Assembly: GCF_009363075.1 (NCBI RefSeq)
Contig: NZ_CP045293.1
Coordinates: 4,756,001 to 4,820,000, forward strand
Reading direction: 5' to 3'
DNA from: Paenibacillus guangzhouensis
Lineage (GTDB): Bacteria > Bacillota > Bacilli > Paenibacillales > Paenibacillaceae
Length of the DNA stretch: 64,000 nt
Part shown: piece after piece, positions 9,582 through 21,400 of the stretch
Position numbering within the stretch: the stretch's first letter is position 1
How the letters are laid out: every line of letters starts with the position of its first letter
Made by a program: the position numbers and the translations under genes
The notes under the pieces: generated by a model
The model's input: the letters and a program-made list of their open reading frames with translations, nothing else
Told to the model about the DNA's origin: nothing
Database searches by the model: none

Positions 9582-11333
9582 TTATTGGTTACTGCTGTTG
9601 CTGCGCACGAGTCGAATCGCACGAAGCTTAACGGCATCCGCATGCCAAATTTCGGTGAACCGTGGTGCAGGGTCCTTCAACTTGGATGATTGAATGGTTA
9701 GCTTGTAAGTCCCTGCTTCTTCCCATGTTATCTCGCCTAGCTTAGATAAAATCGGTATATAAGGATGCTGGCACGCAGGGGAGTTTGTATCTATGTCATC
9801 CTCCATTGGTGCACAGACGATCCGAGTCCCAGACGTATTTATTTCAATCTCTTCAGGGTATAACCCTTCCCACGCCACATCATGTCGCTTATAACTGACG
9901 AGCATCAACTCGTAGGTTCCTGGCTGTACAAGCGTAAACTCCCATTGTGCATTTCTGATGATACCAGCTCCGCTGTCGCTTTCCGCGACATACACGTCTG
10001 TCACCGCTGCATGCGGCACATCCAGTTGAAAGTCACCAGAAGATTGCTGCGTTAGCCTGCGGTCGAAGTCGTTCTCGCCAATCAGCTCTAGGACGACGAC
10101 CGACACGTACGCATCTGACGGTTGAGGCGGAAGCTCGACGACGGACGTATATAGGTCCAATCCTTCATCATAGGTCTGCACAACGGTTAATGCCTGTTGC
10201 GACGGGTCAGCAAGCATATAGGCTCGCGCAATTCGATTGCGTATCCCGTGAATGCGAACCTCATGCATCGACCAATTATCGTTATGCATATGAAGATAGA
10301 TACGTCCAGACTTCGTCGTTATCGCTCCCCAGCTCACCTCGCAAGGGAACGGGCTCCCTGATGTGCCATAGATGGCTTCGGCATTGCGCTGGGTCCATTC
10401 ACCAACTTCGCGCAGCCGCGCTACGGATAATTCTGGAATGGTTCCTTCCGGTGAAGGACCGACATTCAGGAGCAGATTGCCCCCTTTGCCAATAACATTG
10501 ACGAGCTTATGGAGGAGAGAATTCGTCGATTTCCACGTTTGATCCTTGGTCGTATACCCCCAGGATTGATTGAGCGTCATCGGCGTCTCCCAAGGCCTCG
10601 TATCTTCCCCGCTCATCCCGATCTCGTTATCGCCCTTCGACACATAATCGCCCATCCCCATGATATGGGACACCCGGGAATTGATCAGGCAGTCCGGTTG
10701 AAGACTTCGCACATGCTCCACGATATCCCTGCTATCCGCTTCGGACAATCCTCCAGCCGTATCGAACCAGACAAGGCCGATCCTTCCGTATTCGGTCAGC
10801 AGTTCCGTCAGCTGCGGCTTCACTTTGCCCTGCCAATACGTCTGGAAAACCTTCTCATCCAGTCGGTAATCCCACGTATTATTGTGTTCCTTGTGCAGCG
10901 CATCCGGATGATGCCAATCGATGACATGCGAGTAATAGAAGCATAAGGCGATCCCCACCTCCGCGCAGGCCTCAGCCAGCTCCTTCATCGGATCGCGCCC
11001 GAACGGGGTGGCGTCGACGATATTGTAAGGGTCCGATCGAGAATGGAACATGGCAAACCCGTCATGATGCTTAGCCGTAATGACGATATACCGCATGCCT
11101 GCATCTTTGGCGATGTTCACCCATTCGCTGGCATCGAACTTCGTCGGATTGAACTGCTTGGCCCATTGCTCGTACGCCTCTACCGGGGTTCGCTCTGCAT
11201 ACATCACCCATTCGCCTTTGGCTGGAATCGCATATAATCCCCAATGGATAAACATCCCGAATCTTGCCTCTGTCCACCATTTCGTTCTTAGATCCTGATC
11301 AACTGCCTTGATGCTGCTCACTTCCCATTTCAC
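9582..11333 (-). CDS. GH29 alpha-L-fucosidase
   Basis: A 583-residue glycosidase that releases alpha-linked L-fucose with retention. The N-terminal (beta/alpha)8 domain shows ARFGMFIHWGLYAIP, ITAKHHDGF and the nucleophile motif LVWFDTAGG (Asp191). The last 170 or so residues form beta-sandwich accessory regions. No signal peptide is visible, so it acts inside the cell after uptake. The annotated start is GTG at 11333; an in-frame GTG at 11321 has better ribosome-site spacing (GAGGTG, nine bases). It lies 16 bases before the binding-protein gene and follows GH88 in the same operon. Confidence 0.88.
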   Translation of the reverse strand: MKWEVSSIKAVDQDLRTKWWTEARFGMFIHWGLYAIPAKGEWVMYAERTPVEAYEQWAKQFNPTKFDASEWVNIAKDAGMRYIVITAKHHDGFAMFHSRSDPYNIVDATPFGRDPMKELAEACAEVGIALCFYYSHVIDWHHPDALHKEHNNTWDYRLDEKVFQTYWQGKVKPQLTELLTEYGRIGLVWFDTAGGLSEADSRDIVEHVRSLQPDCLINSRVSHIMGMGDYVSKGDNEIGMSGEDTRPWETPMTLNQSWGYTTKDQTWKSTNSLLHKLVNVIGKGGNLLLNVGPSPEGTIPELSVARLREVGEWTQRNAEAIYGTSGSPFPCEVSWGAITTKSGRIYLHMHNDNWSMHEVRIHGIRNRIARAYMLADPSQQALTVVQTYDEGLDLYTSVVELPPQPSDAYVSVVVLELIGENDFDRRLTQQSSGDFQLDVPHAAVTDVYVAESDSGAGIIRNAQWEFTLVQPGTYELMLVSYKRHDVAWEGLYPEEIEINTSGTRIVCAPMEDDIDTNSPACQHPYIPILSKLGEITWEEAGTYKLTIQSSKLKDPAPRFTEIWHADAVKLRAIRLVRSNSSNQ

Positions 11334-11352
11334 CTCTTTCGGCGCTCCTCAG

Positions 11353-12510
11353 TTACCAATAGAGCTTCCAATCCCTCGTTACGCGAACCAATGCCTCATA
11401 GAAATAATAATCGCCCCATATGCAGCATTCGTCGATCCCTGTTCCGTTCGGCTTGCCATACACCGCGTGCAGCAATATGCCATTCGATTCCGGTACATCC
11501 CGCGCCATGTAATGCAAGATCAGCGAATCTAAGATCGACAAAGCCGCATTCTCATATCTCCGTCTCGTCGGGTCGGTTAACGGAAGATGCTTGGCTGTCT
11601 CCAGCAGTCCGCATACCGCGATAGCAGCTGCCGAGCTATCCCTCTCCTCCGGACCATCAGTGAAGATCAGGTCCCAATAACATACAAGATCCTCGGGCAG
11701 GCGGTCCAGAAAATAATTCGCAAGCTTCGTGGTCAGTTCGATCAGTTCACCATCCCCTGTATATCGGTAGGACAGCGGAAATCCGTAGATGCCCCACGCC
11801 TGACCTCTTGACCAGCAGGAATCATCCGCATAACCTTGCGCCGTACGACCATACTTCGGCTCGCCTGTCTCTGTATCCATGTAGAAGGTATGGAAGCTGG
11901 ATGCATCCTCGCGAATTAAGTACTTCGCAGACTGCCTTACATGGGATGCTGCGGCATCGTAATACTTCTGATCCCCGGTGACCTCGCTGGCCCAGTATAA
12001 GAGTGGTAAATTCATCAGGCAATCAATAATCATTCGTCCTTGCTGCTTCGGGTCTTTCAGATTGCCCCAGGCCTGGATAATGCCGGCCTTCTCTAAATAC
12101 CTTTCATAGAGGAGATCCGCTGCTTCAAGCGCTAGCTGCTTGGCATCCTCGTTCCCCGTCAGCTTGTAAGCCGATACGCAGGACAACGTATATAAGAAAC
12201 CAAGATCATGCGTCTCTGTATACCGCTTCTCATCCACCCGTTGGCGATAACTCGGAAGCTGATTCTCCGCAGCGAGGCGATACTTCTCATCGCCTGTCAC
12301 TTCGAACGCAAGCCACAGCATACCCGTCCAGAACCCCGGCGTCCATGCCACGTTGCCCACCTGCTCATAGACTTGATTCGTACTGCATTCCGCAGGGAAT
12401 GTATTGACGAATGTCTCCAGGTTACGATCGATTTGCTGGCGTATAAATGCCATCGCCTCGTCGCAGCGTTCTCTTGTCAGTCTCTTCGTTGCCGTAAATT
12501 GCTCAATCAT
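11353..12510 (-). CDS. GH88 unsaturated glucuronyl hydrolase
   Basis: A 385-residue cytoplasmic enzyme that hydrates the 4,5-unsaturated uronic acid left at the end of oligosaccharides by polysaccharide lyases. The two catalytic aspartates are visible: Asp102 in THDLGF and Asp163 in MIIDCLMN; VAWTPGFWTGMLWLA is a family hallmark. The ATG at 12510 is chosen because GGGAGGGG stands just before it; the open frame extends 23 codons further without a site. First gene of the operon, behind a promoter at 12551-12579. With the fucosidase it points to a fucose-bearing uronic acid polymer. Confidence 0.88.
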   Translation of the reverse strand: MIEQFTATKRLTRERCDEAMAFIRQQIDRNLETFVNTFPAECSTNQVYEQVGNVAWTPGFWTGMLWLAFEVTGDEKYRLAAENQLPSYRQRVDEKRYTETHDLGFLYTLSCVSAYKLTGNEDAKQLALEAADLLYERYLEKAGIIQAWGNLKDPKQQGRMIIDCLMNLPLLYWASEVTGDQKYYDAAASHVRQSAKYLIREDASSFHTFYMDTETGEPKYGRTAQGYADDSCWSRGQAWGIYGFPLSYRYTGDGELIELTTKLANYFLDRLPEDLVCYWDLIFTDGPEERDSSAAAIAVCGLLETAKHLPLTDPTRRRYENAALSILDSLILHYMARDVPESNGILLHAVYGKPNGTGIDECCIWGDYYFYEALVRVTRDWKLYW

Positions 12511-12550
12511 TGACACCCCTCCCACGTTGTCGTGATTCGTATCTGGGTCC

Positions 12551-12579
12551 ATTGTAAGCAACAGTGTTTCTTCCCACAA
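12551..12579 (-). promoter_or_regulatory. sigma-A promoter of the GH88-GH29-ABC operon
   Basis: On the minus strand TTGTGG (12574-12579) and TACAAT (12551-12556) are separated by exactly 17 bases, about 40 bases before the GH88 start. Confidence 0.6.
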
Positions 12580-12806
12580 TTTCCAATTTTTTAAGTGTAC
12601 TGCTCTTTTTATTCAGGTGAAAAAAAGTATGTGGGCATGAAAAATCGTTCCTCCCCCAAGGCATGTCAAAAAGAGCGGCTGATTCGATTGCCCCCGCCCG
12701 ACTTTATTCCCATTTGCTTCGTTTCTGTATTATGATGGATTGATGATGACCTAACTTGTCCAATTCCGAAAGGAACTGAATCTACATTAATATGAGGTGG
12801 TTACGA

Positions 12807-13550
12807 ATGGAGATGACGCCCCCCTGCCTGATCGCAATACATCACATCGACGACATGGACGAGGAAGTATTCCATCATTGCCTTTCATGGTTACCGGAGG
12901 ATTTCCGACATCCGATCATGCGGCTGAGAAGAAAGGAAGACCGTGACCGTTCTCTGCTCGGCGCACTACTAATTCGATATGCGCTAAGCAGAGCATGCTC
13001 CCTCCCTTGGAAGGACATTCAGATCCAAAAAAATGAATACGGCAAGCCCTTCTTATCCGCTTCCTCTACCATTCATTTTAATCTATCCCATTCCGGTCAT
13101 TGGATTGTCTTGATGCTCAGCGAACACTCTGTCGGCGTCGATGTGGAGCAAATAAAAAGCATGGACTTCACCGGATTGGATCTATTCTTCGCAAGCCGTG
13201 AATGGGACCGGCTGTCCTCCTATGAAGGGCAGCAGAAATTAGAATACTTCTACGACTTGTGGACGCTAAAAGAAAGCTACATGAAGGCGCTGGGGGTCGG
13301 TATGTCCTTGCCGCCCAATTCCTACTGGATCGAAGAAGATCCGTGCATTACCGTCCATGCGCCTGAACACCAGCAGAATTGGCATTTCCAACAATATGCG
13401 TTATCCCCGGATTACAAGCTCTCTGCATGCAGCGCTAGTCCGACGTTCCCTGCAGATATTTGCCGTCTAGCATCTGAGCATTTTGTGAATCTGGTGTCAC
13501 AACACGTCTCCGACATAAAAAAAGGCATAACTGCACCCATTCGTGGGTAA
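12807..13550 (+). CDS. 4'-phosphopantetheinyl transferase (Sfp type)
   Basis: A 247-residue enzyme that transfers phosphopantetheine from CoA to the serine of carrier domains, turning apo-NRPS into its active form. Motifs are intact: GVDVEQ with Mg-binding Asp112 and Glu114, and WTLKESYMKALG with Trp152, Lys155, Glu156. The start at 12807 has AGGTGG six bases upstream; an in-frame ATG at 12792 overlaps that site and is less likely. It converges on the chemoreceptor, small protein and NRPS genes on the other strand. The NRPS carries two GGHSL carrier sites that this enzyme would prime. In Staphylococcus the ausA/ausB pair has the same partnership. Confidence 0.9.
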   Translation: MEMTPPCLIAIHHIDDMDEEVFHHCLSWLPEDFRHPIMRLRRKEDRDRSLLGALLIRYALSRACSLPWKDIQIQKNEYGKPFLSASSTIHFNLSHSGHWIVLMLSEHSVGVDVEQIKSMDFTGLDLFFASREWDRLSSYEGQQKLEYFYDLWTLKESYMKALGVGMSLPPNSYWIEEDPCITVHAPEHQQNWHFQQYALSPDYKLSACSASPTFPADICRLASEHFVNLVSQHVSDIKKGITAPIRG

Positions 13551-13565
13551 TCCAGCTATGCCTTT
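13521..13565. terminator. bidirectional hairpin between sfp-type gene and chemoreceptor gene
   Basis: Arms AAAGGCATA and TATGCCTTT with an inner CACCCATTCGTGGGT hairpin. The left arm lies within the last codons of the transferase gene, so its C-terminus and the terminator share sequence. Confidence 0.65.
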
Positions 13566-13574
13566 GATTTGGGT

Positions 13575-14846
13575 TTATGATTGCGCCTCAGGCGAATGAT
13601 TGATTCTCTGCTTCAGCGTCTCGGTCAAGGTAGACAATGTGTTCGCTGCCTCCAAGGTCTGACCCATCGATTCGAAATGTTCTGCCGAAGCCATGCGAAT
13701 ATTGTCCATCTCCGATTTAGCTTTCTCGAAAATTTGCTCCGTCTGACTCAGCGATCCTGTCACTTCATCCGTATGTGCCGAAATTTCCTCCACGGCCGCG
13801 GATACTTCTTGAATTTGCGTACTCACGTCTTCAATCGAGGATTGAATGTGAATAAAGGTCGTGCCGGCTTGATTCAATGAATCGATTCCTCGCTTCATAT
13901 CCTCTGCGACATGGACCGAGGAAGTCACAGCTTCGCTTGCTTCCTGTTGGATCATGCCGTTGATCAAGCTGACCTGCTTGGCCGATTCCGTTGACTGCTC
14001 AGCAAGCTTACGAACCTCACTCGCAATGACGGAGAACCCGCTGCCGTATTCACCTGCTCTTGCCGCCTCAATCGCAGCATTCAATGCTAGCAGATGCGTC
14101 TGATTGGACAATTCCGTAATGACCGAGACGAATGTCTCCACTTCTTTAGATCGTGCGCCTAGACGGTTCACTTGCTCCAGCAGATTCTCAAGCGCTTCGT
14201 CCGTCTTGCTCATTTGCTCCATCGCTTCTCGGATCGATTCTCCGCCCCTAGCCGCCTTCACTGAAGTTTCGCCTGAGGTGCTCGCCACTTCATCGGAGCT
14301 GCTCGCAATTTGCTGGATCGCGGTTGAGATCTCCGACATCGTCCTTACGGTGGTCTGGAGAACTTCCATTTGTCTGCTTGATTCCTCGCTCACGTTACGA
14401 GTCGACTCACTAATGAGATCGGCCACGAAGTGCCCGACTTCGGAAGTCGATTTCACCATATCGACAGCCGTGTTAACATCATTCACGAAATGTTCCGTTT
14501 TACCCGCTACGTCTTGGAGCCGTTCAGCGATTCGGCGGAAATCTTGAGCCGCTTCCTGTACGACTGATGAGCTCAGGTTCAATTCGTTATGCGACAAATC
14601 GCCTTTCGAAATGCGCTTGATTTCTCCTGTGAGAAGCGTCAGATCGCGCTCAACATGACGATTAAGACGCTTGACTACCATAATTGTCGCACCAAAGCTT
14701 AAAATGACTAGAACAATTAAACCAATTATGAACGATGTCCAACCCCGCCCGGGGATGAAAAATAGAAACGAGAGAATAGCAGTCAGAATCGGGATCGGCA
14801 ATGCCGAGATCATCAGCTGCTTGTCTTGTTTGAAATGTAACATCAT
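13575..14846 (-). CDS. methyl-accepting chemotaxis protein without periplasmic sensor domain
   Basis: A 423-residue transducer. Two adjacent hydrophobic helices (about residues 12-31 and 36-58) are joined by only a few residues, so there is no outside ligand-binding domain. A HAMP-like segment follows, then a long coiled-coil signalling domain whose hairpin tip (EVRKLAEQS region, preceded by [14 protein letters not shown]) is the CheA/CheW contact site. It probably senses a membrane or cytoplasmic cue. It sits between the phosphopantetheinyl transferase and the NRPS, separated from the upstream small gene by a terminator. Start could also be the second ATG. Confidence 0.9.
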   Translation of the reverse strand: MMLHFKQDKQLMISALPIPILTAILSFLFFIPGRGWTSFIIGLIVLVILSFGATIMVVKRLNRHVERDLTLLTGEIKRISKGDLSHNELNLSSSVVQEAAQDFRRIAERLQDVAGKTEHFVNDVNTAVDMVKSTSEVGHFVADLISESTRNVSEESSRQMEVLQTTVRTMSEISTAIQQIASSSDEVASTSGETSVKAARGGESIREAMEQMSKTDEALENLLEQVNRLGARSKEVETFVSVITELSNQTHLLALNAAIEAARAGEYGSGFSVIASEVRKLAEQSTESAKQVSLINGMIQQEASEAVTSSVHVAEDMKRGIDSLNQAGTTFIHIQSSIEDVSTQIQEVSAAVEEISAHTDEVTGSLSQTEQIFEKAKSEMDNIRMASAEHFESMGQTLEAANTLSTLTETLKQRINHSPEAQS

Positions 14847-14902
14847 ACACCACCTAAATATCTTTTATTCAAACTAAAATAGCTGGCTAGCTGTAAATCT
14901 TT

Positions 14903-14931
14903 AAAAAAAGCCTGGAGACCAGGCTTTTTTG
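14903..14931 (-). terminator. intrinsic terminator after the small protein gene
   Basis: AAGCCTGG and CCAGGCTT arms with a run of T on the minus strand; it separates the 114-residue protein gene from the chemoreceptor gene. Confidence 0.85.
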
Positions 14932-14941
14932 ATTTTGCTGT

Positions 14942-15286
14942 TTAGTTGTTCAAGTAAGCTTCTGCTTCATCTAGTTTTTCAAACGAAACAACAATATCGC
15001 CAAACATGCGTTTCATTTGCATTTTCGATACGGCAGAACCTGTGTAATAAGCCCACTTCGTCAAACCTTTTTGAACGGAGAGTTCTCCAAGCGGCGCCAA
15101 AGCCAAAGCGACATCCTGGGTGAACAGTTTACCTTCGCTCAAATCCGTCAAACCTGTGAAGCCAGGTTTTACTTGATCCATCACTTTGCTGTATTCCTGC
15201 TTGTACGTCTCTACCTCATCCATCGTGATGCTCTGAACGCGGACAGTAACGCGATTTTTGGCTTGGTCGTAAGAAATTTGGAACAT
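14942..15286 (-). CDS. small protein of 114 residues, STAS/SpoIIAA-like
   Basis: Function not recognised with certainty. The length, the alternating beta/alpha pattern and the phrases GLTDLSEG and YYTGSAVSKMQMKRMFG resemble the SpoIIAA-like STAS domain proteins that bind small ligands or partner proteins. There is no signal peptide or membrane segment. AGGAGG lies nine bases before the ATG, and its own promoter (15317-15346) and terminator make it a monocistronic unit between the chemoreceptor and the NRPS. Whether it belongs to the NRPS pathway is unknown. Confidence 0.65.
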   Translation of the reverse strand: MFQISYDQAKNRVTVRVQSITMDEVETYKQEYSKVMDQVKPGFTGLTDLSEGKLFTQDVALALAPLGELSVQKGLTKWAYYTGSAVSKMQMKRMFGDIVVSFEKLDEAEAYLNN

Positions 15287-15316
15287 GTCTATTTCCTCCT
15301 AAAATGGTTAAATTAT

Positions 15317-15346
15317 CTTATACATTAATTCTATCAAAATATACAA
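15317..15346 (-). promoter_or_regulatory. candidate promoter of the small STAS-like gene
   Basis: TTGTAT (15341-15346) and TATAAG (15317-15322) on the minus strand, 18 bases apart, in an AT-rich gap about 30 bases before the start codon. Confidence 0.45.
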
Positions 15347-15419
15347 GATGGGAAAAGAGAAATTTGTCGATTCGTGCGATTTGTTGTCAAATAAAGTCGA
15401 TTCTATGACGATTTCCCTA

Positions 15420-18400
15420 TTATTTCTGTGATAAAAAGCCTACTTCTTTGCAATATCCGATCATTGCATGAACCCGTTCGTCATCCATCTTTTCCCACTC
15501 AAAACCGAGCATTCGGAGTACCAATACGCTCTTCTTGACTGTAATCTCGAACATCGTCGCATCATGGTGCTGTTCCAGCCATCCGTAGTGGAGGATAATC
15601 TTCTCAATCTCTTCCCTGCAGTCATCCGCCTCATATTTCGCTATCATATAATCGATGAATTGCTCGAACGTACCCGATTTGACATCCCACTCTAACCGAC
15701 CGTCGGCGAGTAAATGGCTCATACTCTCGCGATGCGGGTTGAACAAATGGAAAACTTCATTTTGAATGGCTTCCGGCTGCATCAACAGCACGACCGCACG
15801 GCTGACCGCGTCGACATAAGAGAAATCCGTGTCCGGCTCCATTTCTGGCACCATCCCGAGACGAATAAAGGATCGCATCATCGTGTAGAACGCATTTTCC
15901 TCGATATTCTCTTGGAATCTTCCCGTATCGGACTGGAAGACAACGTTCCCGATTCTGTAGATGCTGGACGGTACGCCTGTCTCTCTCGCCTTGATCACTT
16001 TCCGTTCCGCTTCATGTTTCGTCTTAGCGTAATAATTCTCGTACTGCTGCCCAAGATCCAGGTCGTATTCGGTGAAATACGCAGCGGATTGATCCGGTAT
16101 GACGCCCGAGGCGACACCTAATGTCGAAATATGGTGCATCGGCTTAATTCGGTTCAGCTGCGCGAACGCTAATACCCGCTCCGTCGCAACCACATTCTGC
16201 TGCTCAAAATCAGAATAATTGCCGTAATGCTTAACTGTTGCCGCCGAATGCACGATCCCGTCTACAATCTCGGAGAGTTCGGTATACTTCGCTTCCGTTA
16301 GGCCTAGCCGCTCTTGGGTCAGATCCCCCTTATGCACGCAGATTCTGCTTCGCATCGTCTCATTGATCTGATCGCGGAAATAGAACGCTAACTTGCTGTG
16401 CAGACGGTCGGCAGCTTGCTCATCGGTATCTCCGCGGACGATGACATGAACCGTCCAATCCGTATGGACCAGCATATCACGCAGCAAATGGACGCCGAGA
16501 TAGCCGGTTGCCCCGGTCAACAGCACATGGCGGTAGACGATCTTCTTCGTCAGATCCAATTGGCCGTATTGCTCGTTCTTCTGATGGTACAACGCCTCTT
16601 GATCGTCAAAGCGAACCTCTGAAGGCGAGAGATGCACCTTCTTCAATTCCGCGAGCTTCTCCATCAAATGATTCGAGGATGTCTCTCTCACCTTCGTGGA
16701 CAACTCCGCAATCGTCTGATGCTCGAACACATCATTAATGGCGATCTCGAACTGCTGCTGCAGCCTTGCGACCATCACCGCGGCTTTCAGCGAATGTCCG
16801 CCCAATTCGAAGAAGTTATCGTGAATGCCGATCTTCGCGATGCCAAGCAGATCCTGCCATACCTCCGCAATCTTGCGTTCCGCATCGGTCCGAGGCGCCA
16901 CATATTCGCTGCTTCCCACCGAGATGTTCCCAACTTCCGGTTCAGGCAGGGCTCTCCGATCGATTTTGCCGTTCGGCGTCAGCGGCAGGGCCGGAAGCTG
17001 AACAAAGTAAGACGGAATCATATAATCCGGCAGGCTCTTCGCAAGATGGTTCCGCAGCTCTGTCACCGTCTGTTCCGCTTCCACGGCAACATAGGCGCAT
17101 AGGTATCGGCCTCCGCTGCCGTCTTCTTTGGCTAAGACGAGCGTCTCTTTCACCGCCACATGGTTCAAGAGCGTGTTCTCGATCTCCCCAAGCTCGATCC
17201 GGAATCCCCGAATTTTCACTTGATGATCCAATCTGCCCAGGAACTCCAGTGTGCCATCTTCATTCCAACGCGCGAGATCCCCGGTTTTGTACATTCGCCC
17301 TTCGCCTGCGTAAGGATCCGGCAGATACCGGTCAGCAGTCATCTGCTCTTGGCCGTAGTAACCTCTTCCGACGCAATCCCCCGCAATGTAGAGCTCTCCA
17401 GGCACGCCCGGTGGCTGAACATGCAGTTGATCGTTCAACAGATAAATCCGCGTATTCGTAATCGGTCTGCCGATCGGCGGCAGCTCGGGAATGTCTCCGT
17501 TCGGATCAATCGTATGCGCCGTAGCCACATGCGTCTCAGATGGGCCGTAGTGGTTATGCAAATACACTTGATAATGACGCAAATGCTCTCTGAATTTCTC
17601 CGGCACGATCAGCTGCTCCCCGGCCGTAATGATATGGCGAACCGAGGTAGGGAATCGATCTGCGTATTCCTTCTCGTTCAAGATGAATTTCAGGAACGAT
17701 ACCGGCATGAATAGAATATTAATGCCCTCATCTTCAATCACTTGCAGCAATCGGCCTACGTCGCGACGCGTATCGTTCGTGACAAGACACAACGTACCTC
17801 CGGCAAGCAAGGTCGACCAAATCTCTTGCGAGCAGACGTCGAAGCTAAGCGTCGTGAATTGGAGCACTTTGCCGCTATAGTCCACATTGGTCTCTGTATA
17901 TTCATAATGGATCAGGTTCACCATGTTCCGATGCTCGATCATGACGCCTTTTGGCTTCCCTGTCGTTCCGGACGTATAGATGACATATAACAGGTTCTCC
18001 GCCCTGCTCCGGCTCGGCGGGTTACCTGTGACCTCGCTATATGCGGTTGTTTGATCCAAGTATAGCTCTTCGCCTTCGAAGGTTGTCTTCCCAGCTAGAT
18101 GCGTCTGCGTCAGCAGCAGTTTCGCCCCGCTGCTCTCGAGCATGTAGTTCACACGATCCTGCGGGTACTCGGGATCGATCGGAACGTAAGCTCCGCCGGC
18201 TTTGAGAATGCCGAGAAGTCCGATGATCATCTCGAGCGATCTGTCCGCCATCAGGCCGATGACTTCGTCCGCTTGAACGCCTTTCGCGATCAGCGTACCG
18301 GCCAGACGATTCGCCTTCTCGTTCAGCTCCGCATACGTGAGCCGTTCGCTGCAGAATACCAAAGCCGGATGATCCGGTGTCCGAAGCACCTGCTCCTCGA

Positions 18401-21400
18401 ACAATTGCTGGATCGTCGCTTCCCGGCGATACGGCGCCGCCGTGTCGTTCAGCACATCGATCTGATCGTGGATTTCCTTCTCATCCATGAATGCGATTTC
18501 CGTCAGCTTGATGTCGCTTGCCGCTACAGCCGCTTCCAGAATGCGAGCATAATGTCTGCTCCAGCGCTCTACCGTCTCATGTTGGAACAGATCCGTACGG
18601 TACTGGAAATCGACATGGACCGTCGTGTCCAATTCCGTCACGTCCACCATCAGATCGTATTTGGCAATCGGATCCACGTATGGTGCAGCCGTCACTTCCG
18701 CCCCTGCCATCGAAGGAATAGTACGCCCCGTATTCTGCATAACGAATAGCGTATCGAATAGCGGATTCCGCCCTGGAACGCGAGGGTTGTTCAAGTCGCG
18801 GAGCATCAGCTCCAGTTCATACTCTTGATGCTCGATGGCGCCGACGACACATGCCTTCACTTCCTGCAAGAATGCGGCGAAAGACTTCTGCTTGTCCGGA
18901 TAACTGCGGAGAGGCAGCGTATTAACGAACATGCCGATCATTTGCTGCATTTCACTCTCGGTCCGGCAGGCGAACGGCGCGCCCACAATAATATCCTCTT
19001 GGCCGCTATAGCGGAATAGCAGCACGTTATAGGCTGCCAACAAAATCATATACAATGTTGTATCGGACTCCGCAGCTAATTTCTTTAATTTCTCCGTCAG
19101 TGCTGCACCCAGTTGAACCGAGAGCGTGTTCCCGTTGAAGCTCTGAACATCCGGACGCTTCCGATCGGTAGGCAGCTGCAGAATCGGAATTTCACCCGTC
19201 AGCGCGGAGCTCCAGTAATCCTTCAGTGAATGACGCAATGGGGTATTGTCCTGTTGGCCGTACCACACCGCGAAATCTTTGAATTGGACGGCTAATGGAG
19301 GAAGCTCCTCTCCGCTGTACAGCTTGCTCCAATCTTCGAAGAACAAATGCAGCGACACGCCGTCAACGGCAATATGATGGAAATCAAGCATCACATAGTG
19401 CAAATCATCAGCACAGGTAATTAGCGCCGCCCGCATCAACGGTGCTTCGCTCAATTGGAACGGCTTCACGAATGCGCGCATCATGCCAGCGACTTCGTGT
19501 TCATTGGCGGTGAGCATCGACAAACGGAATGGGACTTGCTCCTGGATCGTCTGAACAATCTCCTCGCCTACCCATTGGAAGGAAGTCCGCAGCATGTCAT
19601 GGCGATGAATCAATTTCTGGAACGTCTGCTCTAGCCGTGCAACGTCTACCTTGCCTTCTATCCGAAGCAGCATCGGCGTATTATAAGCCGTTCCAACGCC
19701 TTCCATCTGCTCGATCAAGTACATGCGTCTTTGCGCCGGGTAGACCGGGTAATGAGAAGATACGGGTACAGGCTCGATTGTGGAACGAGCTGCATGGCCA
19801 ACGGCCTGCTCTGCGATTTTGCGCGCTTGCTCCCGGATCGTCGTATATTGGAATACATCCGCCATGAGCAGACGCACGCCGAACCGCCGTTCGATCTGTC
19901 CGCGCAGCGATGCCGCTTGCAGTGAATGGCCGCCGATTTCGAAGAATCGTTCATCCGCGCCAATATTCGGTATCCCTAGAACTCCATGCCAGATCTCGGC
20001 AAGCTGTTTTTCCGTCTCATTCTCGAACACCGCTGACTCAGCTTGTACGTGCACACGCTCCGGTTCTGGAAGTGCACGCCGATCCACTTTGCCATTGGCA
20101 TTGACCGGGAGACTATCCAGGGTTACGAACCGCGGCGGAATCATGTATTCCGGCAGCCGAACAGCGAGGAAATCCGCAAGATCCCGAGGCGTGCATACGG
20201 ATGATGCAACCACATAGGCGCATAGATAGCTGGCTCCGTTCTGATCCTCGCGTGCGATGACGATACAATCTTTAACCGATTCATGCTGCAGAAGCTGCTG
20301 TTCGATTTCTCCGATTTCGATACGGAATCCACGAATTTTGACTTGATGATCGATCCGTCCCATGAACTCAATCGTTCCGTTCGGAAGCCATCTAGCCAGA
20401 TCCCCAGTACGATACATGCGTTCCCCGTCACGGAACGGATGCGGGACGAACTTCTCCTCCGTCAGCTCCGGCCGGTTCAAGTAGCCTCGAGCGAGCCCTG
20501 TGCCGCTAATGCACAGCTCCCCTGCGATACTGATCGGCTGAAGCTTGCCCGCTGCATCCAGAATGAGGACTTCCGTGTTATCAATCGGTTGGCCGATAGA
20601 GATGTTATCCGTCCATTCCGTCACTTGGTGCGATGTCGTCACGACCGCGTTCTCCGTCGGGCCGTAGCAATTGTGCAGCTCGTAGCGCGTAGGACGGTAC
20701 GTCTTCAGTTTATCGCCTCCCGTGACAAGCACACGCAGAGACGTGTTCTCGAGCTCCATGAACTGTTCGCATAGCTGCGTCGGCAGGAACCCAATCGTAA
20801 TCCCCTGTTGATGGAAATAGGCATTCAACGCCTCGGCGTCAAGCCGAATGTCTTCGGGAACGATATGGAGCGACGCGCCGGTAATCAGGTACGGGAAGAT
20901 CTCCCAGACGGAAGCATCGAACCCGAAGCCTGCAAATTTGGTGGCGCGGTCATGTTCCGTGACACGGAAATGATGCTGATGCCAGCATGCCAAATTCACG
21001 AGCGGTTGATGCTCGACCATGACGCCTTTCGGCGTTCCGGTAGACCCGGACGTGTAGATGATATACGCGAGATCCGTCGGGCTAGACGTCACGGGAACAG
21101 GCTCCATTCGCTCACCCGCTAGCAACGCATCGCTCACCACCAGCGTTTCGCCGTCGAACGCAATCTCAGAATGGATGTCTGGCGTCATGAGCAGCAGCTG
21201 CGTCCGACTGTCTTCAAGCATAAATCTCGTACGTTCCGCAGGATAGTTCGGGTCGATTGGCAAATAGGCCGCTCCCGCCTTCAGAATCCCTAGAATCGAG
21301 ACGATCATCTGTTTGGACGGGCCAGACATGATCCCTACGATGTCTCCCCGCTGTACGCCTTTCCCAAGGAGCAAGCGAGCCAGTCGGTTGGACTGTTCAT

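Noticed and set aside
16766..17461. 231-codon plus-strand ORF inside the NRPS
   Set aside because: Opposite-strand shadow of carrier and A-domain coding sequence; Ser/Arg/Pro-rich.
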